Shown piece after piece: positions 1-8,900 of a DNA stretch of 64,000 bases. The stretch spans positions 1-64,000 of the forward strand of contig CACNSY010000004.1 of the NCBI GenBank assembly GCA_902623255.1. The letters are read 5' to 3'. Position 1 is the first letter of the stretch. Every line of letters starts with the position of its first letter. The notes below the pieces were generated by a model that was given only the letters and a program-made list of their open reading frames with translations, was not told the origin of the DNA and did not search any database. The DNA is from an uncultured Alphaproteobacteria bacterium (GTDB lineage: Bacteria; Pseudomonadota; Alphaproteobacteria; HIMB59; GCA-002718135). The translations under genes were made by a program, and so were the position numbers.

Positions 1-548
1 TTTATAACCTTCATCATACGTTCACCGTCACCACTTGAATCTTTTAAACCAACAATATTATTTGGATACAATTTTAATAGTGTTTCAATAGTTTTGAAAC
101 TAATAGGAACATATGTGTTTTGCGGTATGTGATATAAAACGTAATGAAGTTCACTATCACCAACATTTTCAATTAAATGACGATAGTAGTTTATCACACC
201 TTCATCTGTTACATTCTTATAATAGAATGGTGGTAGTAAAAGGACTGCTCTTACTTTGTGACTGGCAGCATGTTTTGTCATATCAATTGCTTCTTTCAAT
301 GAAGATGACCCTGTGCCAGGCATAAGAATTTTGGGGTCTATTCGATTTGAAATTAAAAAATCTATATGATCTTTTTTTTCTTGAACAGAAAAACTATTTG
401 CTTCACCTGTAGTACCAAAAATGGCAAGACCATCATGCCCTTCTCTCATTAAATACTGACAATGACGAAGGTAGAGGTCTTTATTTATTGATAAATCACT
501 TTTTACTGGTGTTAGTGCAGCGCTAAAGACTCCAGATATTTTATGCAT
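1..548 (-). CDS. DapA/NAL-family lyase (dihydrodipicolinate synthase-like), 3' end cut by window
   Basis: About 182 N-terminal residues are present; the rest lies outside the window. I translated it from the minus strand starting at ATG 546-548 (MHKISGVFSAALTP). It shows the class I aldolase TIM-barrel signature of the DapA/N-acetylneuraminate lyase family: GTTGE near residue 45, the catalytic tyrosine in LYHIPQ, and the Schiff-base lysine in GLKDSSGD near the cut end. The start overlaps the uppP stop by 8 bases, so it is the last visible gene of the long minus-strand operon. Family members include DapA (lysine and DAP synthesis), KDG aldolase and other pyruvate aldolases. The YHIPQ variant and the sugar-catabolic operon make true DapA uncertain. 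Confidence 0.8.
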   Translation of the reverse strand, partial: MHKISGVFSAALTPVKSDLSINKDLYLRHCQYLMREGHDGLAIFGTTGEANSFSVQEKKDHIDFLISNRIDPKILMPGTGSSSLKEAIDMTKHAASHKVRAVLLLPPFYYKNVTDEGVINYYRHLIENVGDSELHYVLYHIPQNTYVPISFKTIETLLKLYPNNIVGLKDSSGDGERMMKVI

Positions 549-1326
549 AAAAATACAATAAAATAAATCCTAGTAAAACTCTATAAATAATAAAAATATT
601 AAAGGTTGAACTTTGTATTATTCGCATCATGATGTTAATTGATACTAGAGCAGTAATACACGCAACGATTGCTGCAAATAAAGATTGGTATAAATTAATA
701 TTAATCTCAGAACTACTTATAAAATCTAAACTTGTTAAAACTAAAGATGCTAAAATAATGGGAATAGATAAAAGCATAGAAAAAATTGCTGCCGATGATC
801 TATCAAATCCTAAAAAACGAGCTCCAGTAATTGTAACACCTGCTCTACTTGCCCCAGGGATAAAAGCTAAAACTTGAAACATACCTATGATAAAGGCCTG
901 TACATAACTCATATTCTCCCAGGAAGATATTTTCACCTTAAAATGATCTGCTACAAATAATAAAGCAGCAAAAACAACACTTGTGACTGCAACAACTTTG
1001 ATATCGCGGAAATATAATTGAACAAAATCAAAAATAAAAAATCCCACTATAACTGCAGGTATTGTTGCAATAATGACTTTAATTAAGTTATCATTGTGTG
1101 CAAGCTGGAAAGAGAAAAAACTCTCAATTAATGATTTTATATAAGATCTTAGATAAATGATAACTGCTAATAATGTTCCAACATGTACAGCGACATCAGT
1201 AAAGAGACCTTGATCTTTCCAACTCGTTAATTCTGATATAAGAACTAAATGCCCGGAAGAACTAATTGGCAAAAATTCAGTAAAGCCTTGGACAATACCA
1301 ATAATAAAATATTGAAGCTCAAACAT
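541..1326 (-). CDS. uppP: Undecaprenyl-diphosphatase
   Basis: A 261-residue polytopic inner-membrane protein of the BacA/UppP family, which removes a phosphate from undecaprenyl diphosphate so the lipid carrier can be reused in peptidoglycan and polysaccharide synthesis. The two family motifs are clear: the N-terminal block around GFTEFLPISSSGH (E17, S22-S24, H26) and PGASRAG near residue 157. Length is usual for the family. The ATG overlaps the stop of the upstream sbcB gene as TAATG, and the stop overlaps the next gene by 8 bases, so translation is probably coupled through the operon. It gives the wall pathway at 36-54 kb its carrier-recycling step. Confidence 0.95.
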   Translation of the reverse strand: MFELQYFIIGIVQGFTEFLPISSSGHLVLISELTSWKDQGLFTDVAVHVGTLLAVIIYLRSYIKSLIESFFSFQLAHNDNLIKVIIATIPAVIVGFFIFDFVQLYFRDIKVVAVTSVVFAALLFVADHFKVKISSWENMSYVQAFIIGMFQVLAFIPGASRAGVTITGARFLGFDRSSAAIFSMLLSIPIILASLVLTSLDFISSSEININLYQSLFAAIVACITALVSINIMMRIIQSSTFNIFIIYRVLLGFILLYFYA

Positions 1327-2837
1327 TAACCAAAAATTATTTTGCTGAGTTCTTTACCACTTGGGAGAGGTTCAGCATTTTTATTAGAAAAATATTTCTC
1401 CATAAAATTTAAATAAACATTGTAATCTTTTAAAATTTGCATTTTTTGAGCTTTATGTTGATCATCACTGTCTTCCATTTTAACTAATTCCGTATCGGTT
1501 TGCGACATTGCTTCTGGTATGGTTGTAAAAGGTCTTTCTTGGTTAATAACTAACCTTTCATGTAACTCTCGGTGAACCATTTTAAAATCTTCTTTTGATA
1601 GAGTTTTTGGACTTTCATCAAATATAAGTCTTTTTAAAATAAAGTTTGCTCTTGGCTCTTTAATTGAAAGAGCAATTTTATATTTTTCATTCCAGTCATT
1701 CTGTTCATGAAATTTTGCTATTTCCGTTGATTGTTTAAAATCAAGAAAGGCATTTGCTGCACTTTCAGGAAATACGTTATCTTGAGATTTTTCATCTTCT
1801 TTTTCAATACGTCTATCAATTTCCATAAGTTTAAATTTGTCTGCTAAATCTTTATTTTTGAATACTATTTTAGCTCTTTCATTTAGTACATCTGAACCAA
1901 TCTCATAGTAAGGCTCGTAATTAGAAGCAATCTTACCTGGAAGAATAATAGGATGCTGGTTAGTAATAACGTATCTATTTTTCTTTTTGATAAGTTTTTT
2001 AAATTCTTCAGAATTAGCTTCTAGTAATGGTGTCGGATCATGAGCTAAATCAATTGTGTGAAACCAACCATTATATTGAGACTCACATACCATCGACAAT
2101 GCTTGAAGTTTAATTCTTCCCCCAAAACTTGTCATAAAACAAAAACCTTTATTTTTATTTATATATTCAATGGCATCTTCTTTGCTCATTGTCATTTGAA
2201 GCTGATTCCAGTTAGTTGTGTCTGCTTCGTTAATATATTTTGTTAGAGCAATGGATGTCTTAACATCTGAAAATGCATCGTGAGCAAATTCAACAGGCAA
2301 GTTGTTCATCTCGGCAATTTTTTCTAATTTAAAACTAGGATTACCTCTTTCTGTTAAAGGTGTTTTTATACTTGATGGGTTGATGGCATATAAACCTCTG
2401 GCTAAATTTAATGTATCGCCCCTACTCTTTCTTGTTACATAAGGATAAAACATATGACTAAACAAATTGTATTCGAGAACTGATTCATCAAACTCTATTA
2501 TATTGTGTCCTATAAAAGTAGAACTTGGATCATCCTTTTTCCATTCGTCAAAAGTTTTATTAATTTTTTTCATTAATTCGTAAGATGATTGAGGGGCATC
2601 AAGTGCCTCTCTCATACCTTTAAGTGTTGTTATTAATGCACCAGGTTGAGAAATCACTGATGTTCGAGGTCTACAGAACTCATTCATATTTTGATTTGTT
2701 TGATTAAATTTGGAGTCAGTAACTATTGCAGCAATTTGCATTATCTGCTCCCATTTTGGAGTAGTACCAAAAGCAGTTGGATATTCTTTCTTACCTCTTC
2801 CTGATGTTTCTAAATCGTAAAATATATATTTTGACAC
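1326..2837 (-). CDS. sbcB: Exodeoxyribonuclease I (SbcB family)
   Basis: A 503-residue DEDDh 3'-5' exonuclease on single-stranded DNA. Visible: exonuclease motif I (FYDLETSG, D8 and E10), motif II IGHNIIEFDE, and motif III HDAFSDVKTSIAL with the catalytic His-Asp pair, all in the first 220 residues. The following 280 residues correspond to the SH3-like and helical extension of E. coli ExoI, including the block around ESAANAFLDF. It is slightly longer than the 475-residue E. coli enzyme. It is translationally coupled to uppP (TAATG). The role would be trimming 3' overhangs in recombination and mismatch repair. ExoI is best known from gammaproteobacteria, so its presence here is mildly unexpected. 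Confidence 0.9.
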   Translation of the reverse strand: MSKYIFYDLETSGRGKKEYPTAFGTTPKWEQIMQIAAIVTDSKFNQTNQNMNEFCRPRTSVISQPGALITTLKGMREALDAPQSSYELMKKINKTFDEWKKDDPSSTFIGHNIIEFDESVLEYNLFSHMFYPYVTRKSRGDTLNLARGLYAINPSSIKTPLTERGNPSFKLEKIAEMNNLPVEFAHDAFSDVKTSIALTKYINEADTTNWNQLQMTMSKEDAIEYINKNKGFCFMTSFGGRIKLQALSMVCESQYNGWFHTIDLAHDPTPLLEANSEEFKKLIKKKNRYVITNQHPIILPGKIASNYEPYYEIGSDVLNERAKIVFKNKDLADKFKLMEIDRRIEKEDEKSQDNVFPESAANAFLDFKQSTEIAKFHEQNDWNEKYKIALSIKEPRANFILKRLIFDESPKTLSKEDFKMVHRELHERLVINQERPFTTIPEAMSQTDTELVKMEDSDDQHKAQKMQILKDYNVYLNFMEKYFSNKNAEPLPSGKELSKIIFG

Positions 2838-2869
2838 TGATAAATAACCTTATTGGTATTTATAGACTA

Positions 2870-3049
2870 TTAATTATCTCTTTTGGACCAATAAAAATGA
2901 TAGAAAAGAGTAGCTGCGATAGCAACAAAAAGAGAAATAAAGGCTACGTAAATTATAGTTGCGATTGCCCAGTAAGCTACAGCTATTAAAAGACCGATAG
3001 CTGTAATCCCAGCCCAAAAATAGATAAGTCTTTCTAAAAATAATTGCAT
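2870..3049 (-). CDS. Small hydrophobic membrane protein, function unknown
   Basis: A 59-residue protein starting MQLFLERLIYFWAG and ending HFYWSKRDN. The whole middle is hydrophobic (Leu, Ile, Val, Ala), long enough for two closely spaced membrane helices, with a basic C-terminus. I chose the ATG at 3047-3049; an in-frame TTG at 3065-3067 would add six residues (YNIII stretch) but has no better ribosome site. It fits exactly between rbsK (stop at 3071) and sbcB (start 2837) on the same strand, which supports it as a real operon member. I recognise no family. Confidence 0.6.
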   Translation of the reverse strand: MQLFLERLIYFWAGITAIGLLIAVAYWAIATIIYVAFISLFVAIAATLFYHFYWSKRDN

Positions 3050-3070
3050 AATGATTATATTATACAATAA

Positions 3071-3985
3071 TTATAGAAGTTTATCAATTTCCTCTCGAGA
3101 AGGCATAGAGTTTGCCGTACCAATTTTAGTTGTTGATAAACCAGCAGTAGCACTAGCAAATTTTAGAGCATCTTTAATATTTTGACCCTCAGTAAGTGCT
3201 GCAGCAAAACCTGCGTTGAAAGCATCGCCAGCACCTGTAGTGTCGACTACTGGATTTAAAAGATTAGCAACAGGTAAAGAAAATTTTTCTTCATTGTTAG
3301 CAAAAAAAGCTCCTTTTTCTCCTAGAGTAATAACGACATTTTTAATTCCTTTTTCTAATAATTCAATTGCAGCTTTTTCAGCATCCTCATGAGTTTCAAC
3401 ATTATGATCCACATAAAAACTTGCTTCCGTTTCATTTGGTGTAAAATAATCAATCATAGAAAATAAAGATTCATCTATTTCAGCTGCTGGTGCAGGATTT
3501 AAAATTGTTTTTACATTTAAACTATGTGCTTTTTTTAATGCATAGGTAACAACATCCTTTGGTGCCTCTAGTTGTGTAAGAAATATACTTGAGTTTTTAA
3601 TTGCCTCTTCTGCTTTATCTATATCTTCAATAGTAATTGCACCTGCTGCACCTGGAAAAACATTAATAGCATTAGCTCCTGTTCCTTCATTAACAAGTAT
3701 GCCAGCTGCACCGGTTGAATGATCTTTTGAAATAATAACATTGCTATAATCAACACCAGAATTTTCATAAATCTCTGTTGCCATAGAGCCAAATTGATCA
3801 TCACCAATCTTTGAAATAAAAAAAGTTTTTGCACCAGCCTTAGCTGCAGCTACAGCTTGGTTTGATCCTTTGCCACCAGGACCAATAACAAAATTTTTAC
3901 CAAGAATAGTTTCTCCCTCAACAGGAATTTTTTCTCCAAAAAAAACGAGATCAGCAACAAAAATACCAAGAATACTAATCGACAT
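3071..3985 (-). CDS. rbsK: Ribokinase (PfkB-family sugar kinase)
   Basis: A 304-residue cytoplasmic kinase expected to phosphorylate ribose or 2-deoxyribose at O5. Both PfkB signatures are present: the N-terminal substrate loop GPGGKGSNQAVAAAKAGA near residue 36 and the C-terminal anion hole DTTGAGDAFNAG with the catalytic base D254. Length matches E. coli RbsK. It follows the FucU/RbsD mutarotase gene by two bases and belongs to the run containing deoC and an aldehyde dehydrogenase, which suggests pentose or nucleoside-sugar catabolism. Specificity for ribose against deoxyribose cannot be read from sequence alone. Confidence 0.9.
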   Translation of the reverse strand: MSISILGIFVADLVFFGEKIPVEGETILGKNFVIGPGGKGSNQAVAAAKAGAKTFFISKIGDDQFGSMATEIYENSGVDYSNVIISKDHSTGAAGILVNEGTGANAINVFPGAAGAITIEDIDKAEEAIKNSSIFLTQLEAPKDVVTYALKKAHSLNVKTILNPAPAAEIDESLFSMIDYFTPNETEASFYVDHNVETHEDAEKAAIELLEKGIKNVVITLGEKGAFFANNEEKFSLPVANLLNPVVDTTGAGDAFNAGFAAALTEGQNIKDALKFASATAGLSTTKIGTANSMPSREEIDKLL

Positions 3986-3987
3986 AA

Positions 3988-4446
3988 TTATTTATCGATT
4001 ATCCAAACAGTACCATCTGGTTTAATAACACCTTTTGTTAAAATAAAATTACAGTAAGGTCGTCTTTCACTTGTTGTAATATATGCATAGGTTGATCTTG
4101 ATTGCTTATAAAATTCTTGTCTTTCGTATGAACCTATTTTCCAATGATCTCCTGATACTTCCTTAATTGCATCAATTACTTCTTTATTCGCATCATTAAT
4201 TTCATCTGGTTGATTATCAACTTCCATTCGGTGAACGGCAGAATCTACAAAGCTGTCTAATGGAAAAACAGATAAGACAGCTCTCATAACAGTTGTCATA
4301 TCAAGGCCGTCTAATCGGTGAACTCTATTATGATTTGAGTGGGCAGGATAATTAATATCGGATATAACGAGTCTATCGCCATGACCCATTTCTCGCAGTG
4401 TTTTTAATATATCAGGACTTAAAATAGGATCGACGTTAATTAACAT
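3988..4446 (-). CDS. RbsD/FucU-family sugar mutarotase (FucU-like)
   Basis: A 152-residue protein of the family that interconverts ring forms or anomers of ribose or fucose before phosphorylation. The N-terminal block reads ILSPDILKTLREMGHGD, followed by a PAHS motif, which is closer to FucU (L-fucose mutarotase) than to RbsD; the conserved catalytic His lies in EMGHGD. The C-terminal YAYITTSERRPYCNFILTKG block is typical of the family. It is two bases upstream of ribokinase, so the physiological substrate is more likely ribose-like than fucose. Twelve bases separate it from the aldehyde dehydrogenase gene upstream. Confidence 0.88.
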   Translation of the reverse strand: MLINVDPILSPDILKTLREMGHGDRLVISDINYPAHSNHNRVHRLDGLDMTTVMRAVLSVFPLDSFVDSAVHRMEVDNQPDEINDANKEVIDAIKEVSGDHWKIGSYERQEFYKQSRSTYAYITTSERRPYCNFILTKGVIKPDGTVWIIDK

Positions 4447-4458
4447 ATTATTAGTATA

Positions 4459-6819
4459 TCACTCTCCGTATGGTATCCAAATATTTTTTACTTGTGTACT
4501 TTGATATAAAAACTCCTTTAAGAAATCTTCTTCTTTCGAAGACCAATCAAGATTTTTTGATTGTGGACACCAACTTCTTTTCAAATTTGATGTTGTACTT
4601 TGAATAACTTTTAAACGCTCATTATTATTTTCACTAAAATACCAAATACCATCGATATTTTCATGTTCTGCTAAGATTTTATTCAAACTATTTTGTTTAG
4701 TTGTAAGGATGTTAATATAGCCTGCTGGAACATCTGAAGTTTCTAGTAGTTGATATAATTCTGTTGCTAAAAGAGACGTGGTTTGACCTGGAACAATAAT
4801 ACTAGCATTTCCTGCAGCAAAATTTGCTCCTATTGTAGTTATTAAACTTAATAGTGGAAAATCATCATTTAAAATATTTGCAACAACACCTATCGGTTCT
4901 TTAACAGCTAGTGTTAAACCTCTTATAGGAGGATTATGTATAGAGCCTTCAAACTTATCAGCCATAGCACCATAATAAAATAATCTTTCTATTGATTGAT
5001 CAAATTCTTTTTCAGCATCTTTTTGCAAAATACCAATTAAAGAAGACAGCAAACTAGAAAAGGTATTTTTTCGATCTTGTAAATTTTCAGCTAAGTAATA
5101 AAGAATTTGAGCTCTATTAAAATTAGTGGAAGATTTGCTAACTGCTTTAGATGCAACCTCTACGGTGTCTCTTACATCTTTGTGATTTGCGTTTGGAACA
5201 TCACAAATAAAATTATTATGAACATCATAAGAAGAAAAGGAATAACCACTATCAGGTCTTTTTTGTTTACCTCCAATATATAATTTTGGAGTTTTATCGA
5301 TAGAATTAGATGATTGACCTTTAAATGATTTTTTTCCTCTTTTTGACTTAGAAAGAGGAAGTGGTAATTTTGAATATGCTCTAATACCCTCCGAACCACC
5401 TTCTCTTCCAAAACCACTTTCTTTGTATCCTCCAAAACCACATGCAGCATCAAATAAGTTTGTAGAATTTATCCAGATGACTCCAGCTTTTACTTTTGGA
5501 GCAATATCTAAAGCTAAGTTAATATTTTCAGACCAAATACTTGCTGCAAGTCCGTATGGAGTATTATTTGCAATGGATACAGCTTCACTAGGTGTTCTAA
5601 ATGTCATTGTTGTTAAAACTGGCCCAAATATTTCTACTTGAGCAATAAAAGAAGACGGTGTTACATTTGTAAATAAAGATGGAGGATAAAATAAACCATT
5701 TGTTGGACATGACCATGAAGGTTGCCATAATTTATTTCCATCCTTTTGTGCTTTATTTACTAAAGAATTAATTTTTTTAAGTTGGACTGGTGCAACTATA
5801 GCACCAATATCGATAGACTTATCTAATGGATCACCAACACGAAGTTTTTCCATTCTTTTCTTAAGTTTTTGGATGAATTTTTTCTCAATACTTTCTTGAA
5901 CTAAGAGTCTTGATCCAGCACAACATACTTGACCTTGGTTAAACCAAATAGCATCAACAACACCTTCTACTGCGCTATCTAAATCAGCATCTTCAAAAAC
6001 AATAAAAGGTGATTTGCCTCCAAGTTCCATTGTCATTTTTTTATCTGGGTTAGTATTTGTTTGAATTATTTTCTTTCCAACTTCAGTTGAACCCGTAAAG
6101 GCAATTTTTTTAATATCTTTATGTGATGTTATATGTTCACCAGTAGAACCATCTCCCGTAATAATATTAATTACACCTTGTGGAATTTTAGCTTTTTCAC
6201 AAAGTTCAGCAAAATAAAGTGCTGTTAAAGAAGTATATTCTGCAGGCTTTAAGACTACTGTATTTCCAAGAGCAATTGCAGGAGCAATTTTCCACGCTAA
6301 CATTAATAATGGAAAGTTCCACGGTATAATTTGCCCAACAACACCAATAGAGTTATCAGAATTATTAGTATTCCTCGCAGCCCACCCGGCATGATAATAA
6401 AAATGTCTAGCAACAAGTGGAATATCTATATCTCTTGTTTCACGTATTGGTTTACCATTATCAATGGTCTCTAAAACAGATATAAATCTTGAATTTTTTT
6501 GTATTAGACGTGCGAGAGCATATAAATATTTTGATCGATCAAAAGATGAAAGTTTTGACCATTTGATATGAGCTTTTTTTGCAGCACTGACTGCAGCATT
6601 AACATCTTTTTTTGAAGCAACAGATAATGTTGCAATTTTTTTATTTATGGAAGGGTTAATTACATTTAATTTTTTTGAGCTAGACGATTTTACAAATTTA
6701 CCATTAATAAAATGATTATTTGGATTTTTTAAATTTTTTATCCAACTATTAACTTCTTTGCTGTCTTCTGGTGCTGGCCCATAAGATATATTTTTAAAAT
6801 TTTTAATAACTTTATCCAT
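4459..6819 (-). CDS. Two-domain aldehyde dehydrogenase, ALDH16 type
   Basis: A 786-residue protein. Residues about 35-490 form a complete NAD-dependent aldehyde dehydrogenase: N168 in PWNFP, the FTGS turn near 241, general base E265 in MELGGK and nucleophile C299 in GQVCCAGSR. Residues about 510-786 form a second, shortened ALDH-like unit that keeps the Rossmann-half landmarks (EPIGVVANILNDDFPLL) but lacks the Cys domain. This active-plus-truncated arrangement is the mark of the ALDH16 family. It lies one base downstream of deoC, so the natural guess is oxidation of acetaldehyde released from deoxyribose 5-phosphate. The substrate is inferred from context only. Confidence 0.9.
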   Translation of the reverse strand: MDKVIKNFKNISYGPAPEDSKEVNSWIKNLKNPNNHFINGKFVKSSSSKKLNVINPSINKKIATLSVASKKDVNAAVSAAKKAHIKWSKLSSFDRSKYLYALARLIQKNSRFISVLETIDNGKPIRETRDIDIPLVARHFYYHAGWAARNTNNSDNSIGVVGQIIPWNFPLLMLAWKIAPAIALGNTVVLKPAEYTSLTALYFAELCEKAKIPQGVINIITGDGSTGEHITSHKDIKKIAFTGSTEVGKKIIQTNTNPDKKMTMELGGKSPFIVFEDADLDSAVEGVVDAIWFNQGQVCCAGSRLLVQESIEKKFIQKLKKRMEKLRVGDPLDKSIDIGAIVAPVQLKKINSLVNKAQKDGNKLWQPSWSCPTNGLFYPPSLFTNVTPSSFIAQVEIFGPVLTTMTFRTPSEAVSIANNTPYGLAASIWSENINLALDIAPKVKAGVIWINSTNLFDAACGFGGYKESGFGREGGSEGIRAYSKLPLPLSKSKRGKKSFKGQSSNSIDKTPKLYIGGKQKRPDSGYSFSSYDVHNNFICDVPNANHKDVRDTVEVASKAVSKSSTNFNRAQILYYLAENLQDRKNTFSSLLSSLIGILQKDAEKEFDQSIERLFYYGAMADKFEGSIHNPPIRGLTLAVKEPIGVVANILNDDFPLLSLITTIGANFAAGNASIIVPGQTTSLLATELYQLLETSDVPAGYINILTTKQNSLNKILAEHENIDGIWYFSENNNERLKVIQSTTSNLKRSWCPQSKNLDWSSKEEDFLKEFLYQSTQVKNIWIPYGE

Positions 6820-6820
6820 A

Positions 6821-7765
6821 TTATCCTATTGCAAGTTTCTCTTTATTTGCATACCTGCCACTAGTGTAGTGATAGAGTTGTCTTTCTATATCAATTAATA
6901 AACTAGAAGCACCAATTCGCAATAATTTAGGATTAACCCATTCAAATCCTAGCTCCTCAGAAACCAATATTAAAAATTCTAAAACAGATTTTGATGTTGA
7001 TATTCCACCTGCAGGTTTAAAACCAATCTTTTTTCCAGTTTTTGTATAAAAATCTCTAATCATTCTCAGCATGACAAGACTATTATTTAAGTTAGCATTG
7101 ATACTTTCTTTTCCTGTTGATGTTTTAATAAAATCGGCACCAGCCATCATACAAACTAAAGATGCCTTTGCTACATTTCGAAGAGTCTCAAGGTCGCCAA
7201 CACCAAGAATAGCTTTAATTTTTGTTTTACCTGCAGTCTCTTTAAAACTGCGAACCTCATCATATAATTTTTTCCAATTATTTTGGAGAACGTATCCTCT
7301 ATTTATAACAATATCGATTTCATCAGCACCATCTTTAATAGAGTCAGAAATTTCTTTTTTTCTAGTCGTATAAGATGATAAACCTGCAGGAAAACCCGTA
7401 GATACTGCTGCAATTGGAATTTTATTTTGAATTAGTTTTGTACAATCTTTTATTAGATGGTGATAGACACATACTGCTCCTACTCTTACTGCATTATTTT
7501 CTAGTCCTAAATCCTGAAGAATATAATCATCAATGGGATTAAGAGCTTTATTACACAATCTTTCAATTTTTCCAAAAGTATCGTCGCCACTTAGTGTAGT
7601 AAGATCAATTAAAGTAATAGCTTTTAACAACCAAGCAACTTGAAATTCCTTTTTTACAGTTCTTCTTTTAGTTAAGGTAGATGTTCGACGTTCTACAGCA
7701 CTTAAATTAATTTGTGTATTGTTAACCCAGCTTGTATCTAAATTATAAAATGTTTTCTTTGTCAT
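6821..7765 (-). CDS. deoC: Deoxyribose-phosphate aldolase
   Basis: A 314-residue class I aldolase that splits 2-deoxyribose 5-phosphate into acetaldehyde and glyceraldehyde 3-phosphate. The Schiff-base lysine is K214 in FIKTSTGK and the proton-relay lysine is K250 in GFKPAGGIST; AVSTGFPAG forms part of the phosphate site. The length and the N-terminal extension of about 60 residues resemble the longer DeoC form (also found in animals) rather than the 250-residue E. coli form. It starts at ATG 7763-7765, five bases after gpsA ends, and is followed at one base by the ALDH16-type dehydrogenase. Confidence 0.93.
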   Translation of the reverse strand: MTKKTFYNLDTSWVNNTQINLSAVERRTSTLTKRRTVKKEFQVAWLLKAITLIDLTTLSGDDTFGKIERLCNKALNPIDDYILQDLGLENNAVRVGAVCVYHHLIKDCTKLIQNKIPIAAVSTGFPAGLSSYTTRKKEISDSIKDGADEIDIVINRGYVLQNNWKKLYDEVRSFKETAGKTKIKAILGVGDLETLRNVAKASLVCMMAGADFIKTSTGKESINANLNNSLVMLRMIRDFYTKTGKKIGFKPAGGISTSKSVLEFLILVSEELGFEWVNPKLLRIGASSLLIDIERQLYHYTSGRYANKEKLAIG

Positions 7766-7769
7766 CGAA

Positions 7770-8750
7770 TTAAATTTTTTCTTCTGTTATTGGTCTGCTC
7801 AGTAAATTACTTAGTTCCTCTTTTAAATCATGTTGCTTATAAAGTATATTGTATACAGACTCCATTATTGGCATATCAATATTTTTTTTTTGTGAAATAT
7901 TATAGACTGCTTTAACTGTATAATAACCTTCTGTTACTTCTTGCGATTTTAAAAGATCTAAAAAATTATCATATTTTGAAGAAGCTAATTTAATACCAAA
8001 CTGTGTATTACGTGAATTTTTAGAGCTACATGTTAAAATTAGATCACCAAGCCCGGATAAACCAAATAATGTATTTTTATCAGCTTTAAATTTTTTTGCG
8101 TATCGTGCCATTTCTGCAAAAGATCTTGAAATGAGTGCGCTTTTAGCATTTTCACCTAAGTTTAAACCTTCTGCAATGCCTGCAGCTATTGCATAAATAT
8201 TCTTTAACGCACCACCTATTTGCGTTCCGATTAAATCATTTGAATAATAAATTCTAAACTCTTTGTTAGGTATAAGTTTAGAAATATTCTCAAAATCTTT
8301 TTTATCTTCTGTTGCAAGCGTTACTGCAGTTGGTAAACTTTGAGATACTTCATTTGAAAAAGATGGGCCTGATAAAATACTAATTGATTTATAAGGCATC
8401 ATTTCTTGAAATACATCTGTTAATAATTTTGATGACGATATTTCAATGCCTTTAGAACATATAACGATATGATGATTTTTATTATGTAATGATGAATCCT
8501 TAATTACCTCCCTAATGTTTTGTACTGGTAAAGTTATAAATACAAATTTAACATTTCTAATTTCTTTTAAAGAGATAGTAGCAGTGACATTTTCATTAAA
8601 TGAACTGTATTTTAATTTTGGATTAATTTTATGTTCATTTATTGATTTAACAATTTTTTCATCTCGAGCATAAATGATAACTTTATTATTACTTAATACT
8701 CGGGCAAGTGCACTCCCCCAAATTCCTCCGCCTAAAATTCCAATTGTCAT
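7770..8750 (-). CDS. gpsA: Glycerol-3-phosphate dehydrogenase [NAD(P)+]
   Basis: Reduces dihydroxyacetone phosphate to sn-glycerol 3-phosphate for phospholipid synthesis. The NAD-binding loop IGILGGGIWGSALA is at the very N-terminus; ILSGPSFSNEV and the GLGDLILTC block with the catalytic lysine region ALKNIYAIAAGIAEGL follow. I took the ATG at 8748-8750 (MTIGILGGG, 326 residues), because it places the Rossmann strand at residue 2 as in the family; a TTG at 8775-8777 would add nine residues. It is the first gene of the minus-strand run that continues to the left window edge, divergent from the binding-protein gene. Confidence 0.94.
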   Translation of the reverse strand: MTIGILGGGIWGSALARVLSNNKVIIYARDEKIVKSINEHKINPKLKYSSFNENVTATISLKEIRNVKFVFITLPVQNIREVIKDSSLHNKNHHIVICSKGIEISSSKLLTDVFQEMMPYKSISILSGPSFSNEVSQSLPTAVTLATEDKKDFENISKLIPNKEFRIYYSNDLIGTQIGGALKNIYAIAAGIAEGLNLGENAKSALISRSFAEMARYAKKFKADKNTLFGLSGLGDLILTCSSKNSRNTQFGIKLASSKYDNFLDLLKSQEVTEGYYTVKAVYNISQKKNIDMPIMESVYNILYKQHDLKEELSNLLSRPITEEKI

Positions 8751-8845
8751 ACGTTTGATCTTTATCCGGTGAGGCAAATGAAGTCAATTTATGGTTTTTG
8801 GCTAAAATCTTGGATATTTTTATGAAAAAACTGCATGATTGATTT

Positions 8846-8875
8846 TTGGAACTAGTATATGAGGTACCGTATATA
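8846..8875 (+). promoter_or_regulatory. Probable promoter of the binding-protein gene
   Basis: TTGGAA at 8846-8851 and TATATA at 8870-8875 with an 18-base spacer, in the 150-base divergent gap before the gene at 8901. A strong ribosome site GGAGG follows at 8892-8896, five bases from the ATG-proximal A tract, which is unusual in this window where most genes have no visible SD. The assignment is by eye and the exact -10 is uncertain because the region is AT-rich. Confidence 0.45.
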
Positions 8876-8890
8876 AAAAGTATACTTTTT
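8875..8890. promoter_or_regulatory. Perfect 16-base palindrome in the 5' leader
   Basis: AAAAAGTATACTTTTT is a perfect inverted repeat centred between 8882 and 8883, lying between the putative -10 element and the SD of the binding-protein gene. It could be an operator for a dimeric repressor, or simply a weak leader hairpin. No regulator is encoded next to it. Confidence 0.35.
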
Positions 8891-8900
8891 TGGAGGAAAT

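Noticed and set aside
113..325. Plus-strand frame at the left edge
   Set aside because: Antisense to the DapA-family gene, whose catalytic motifs are intact on the minus strand.
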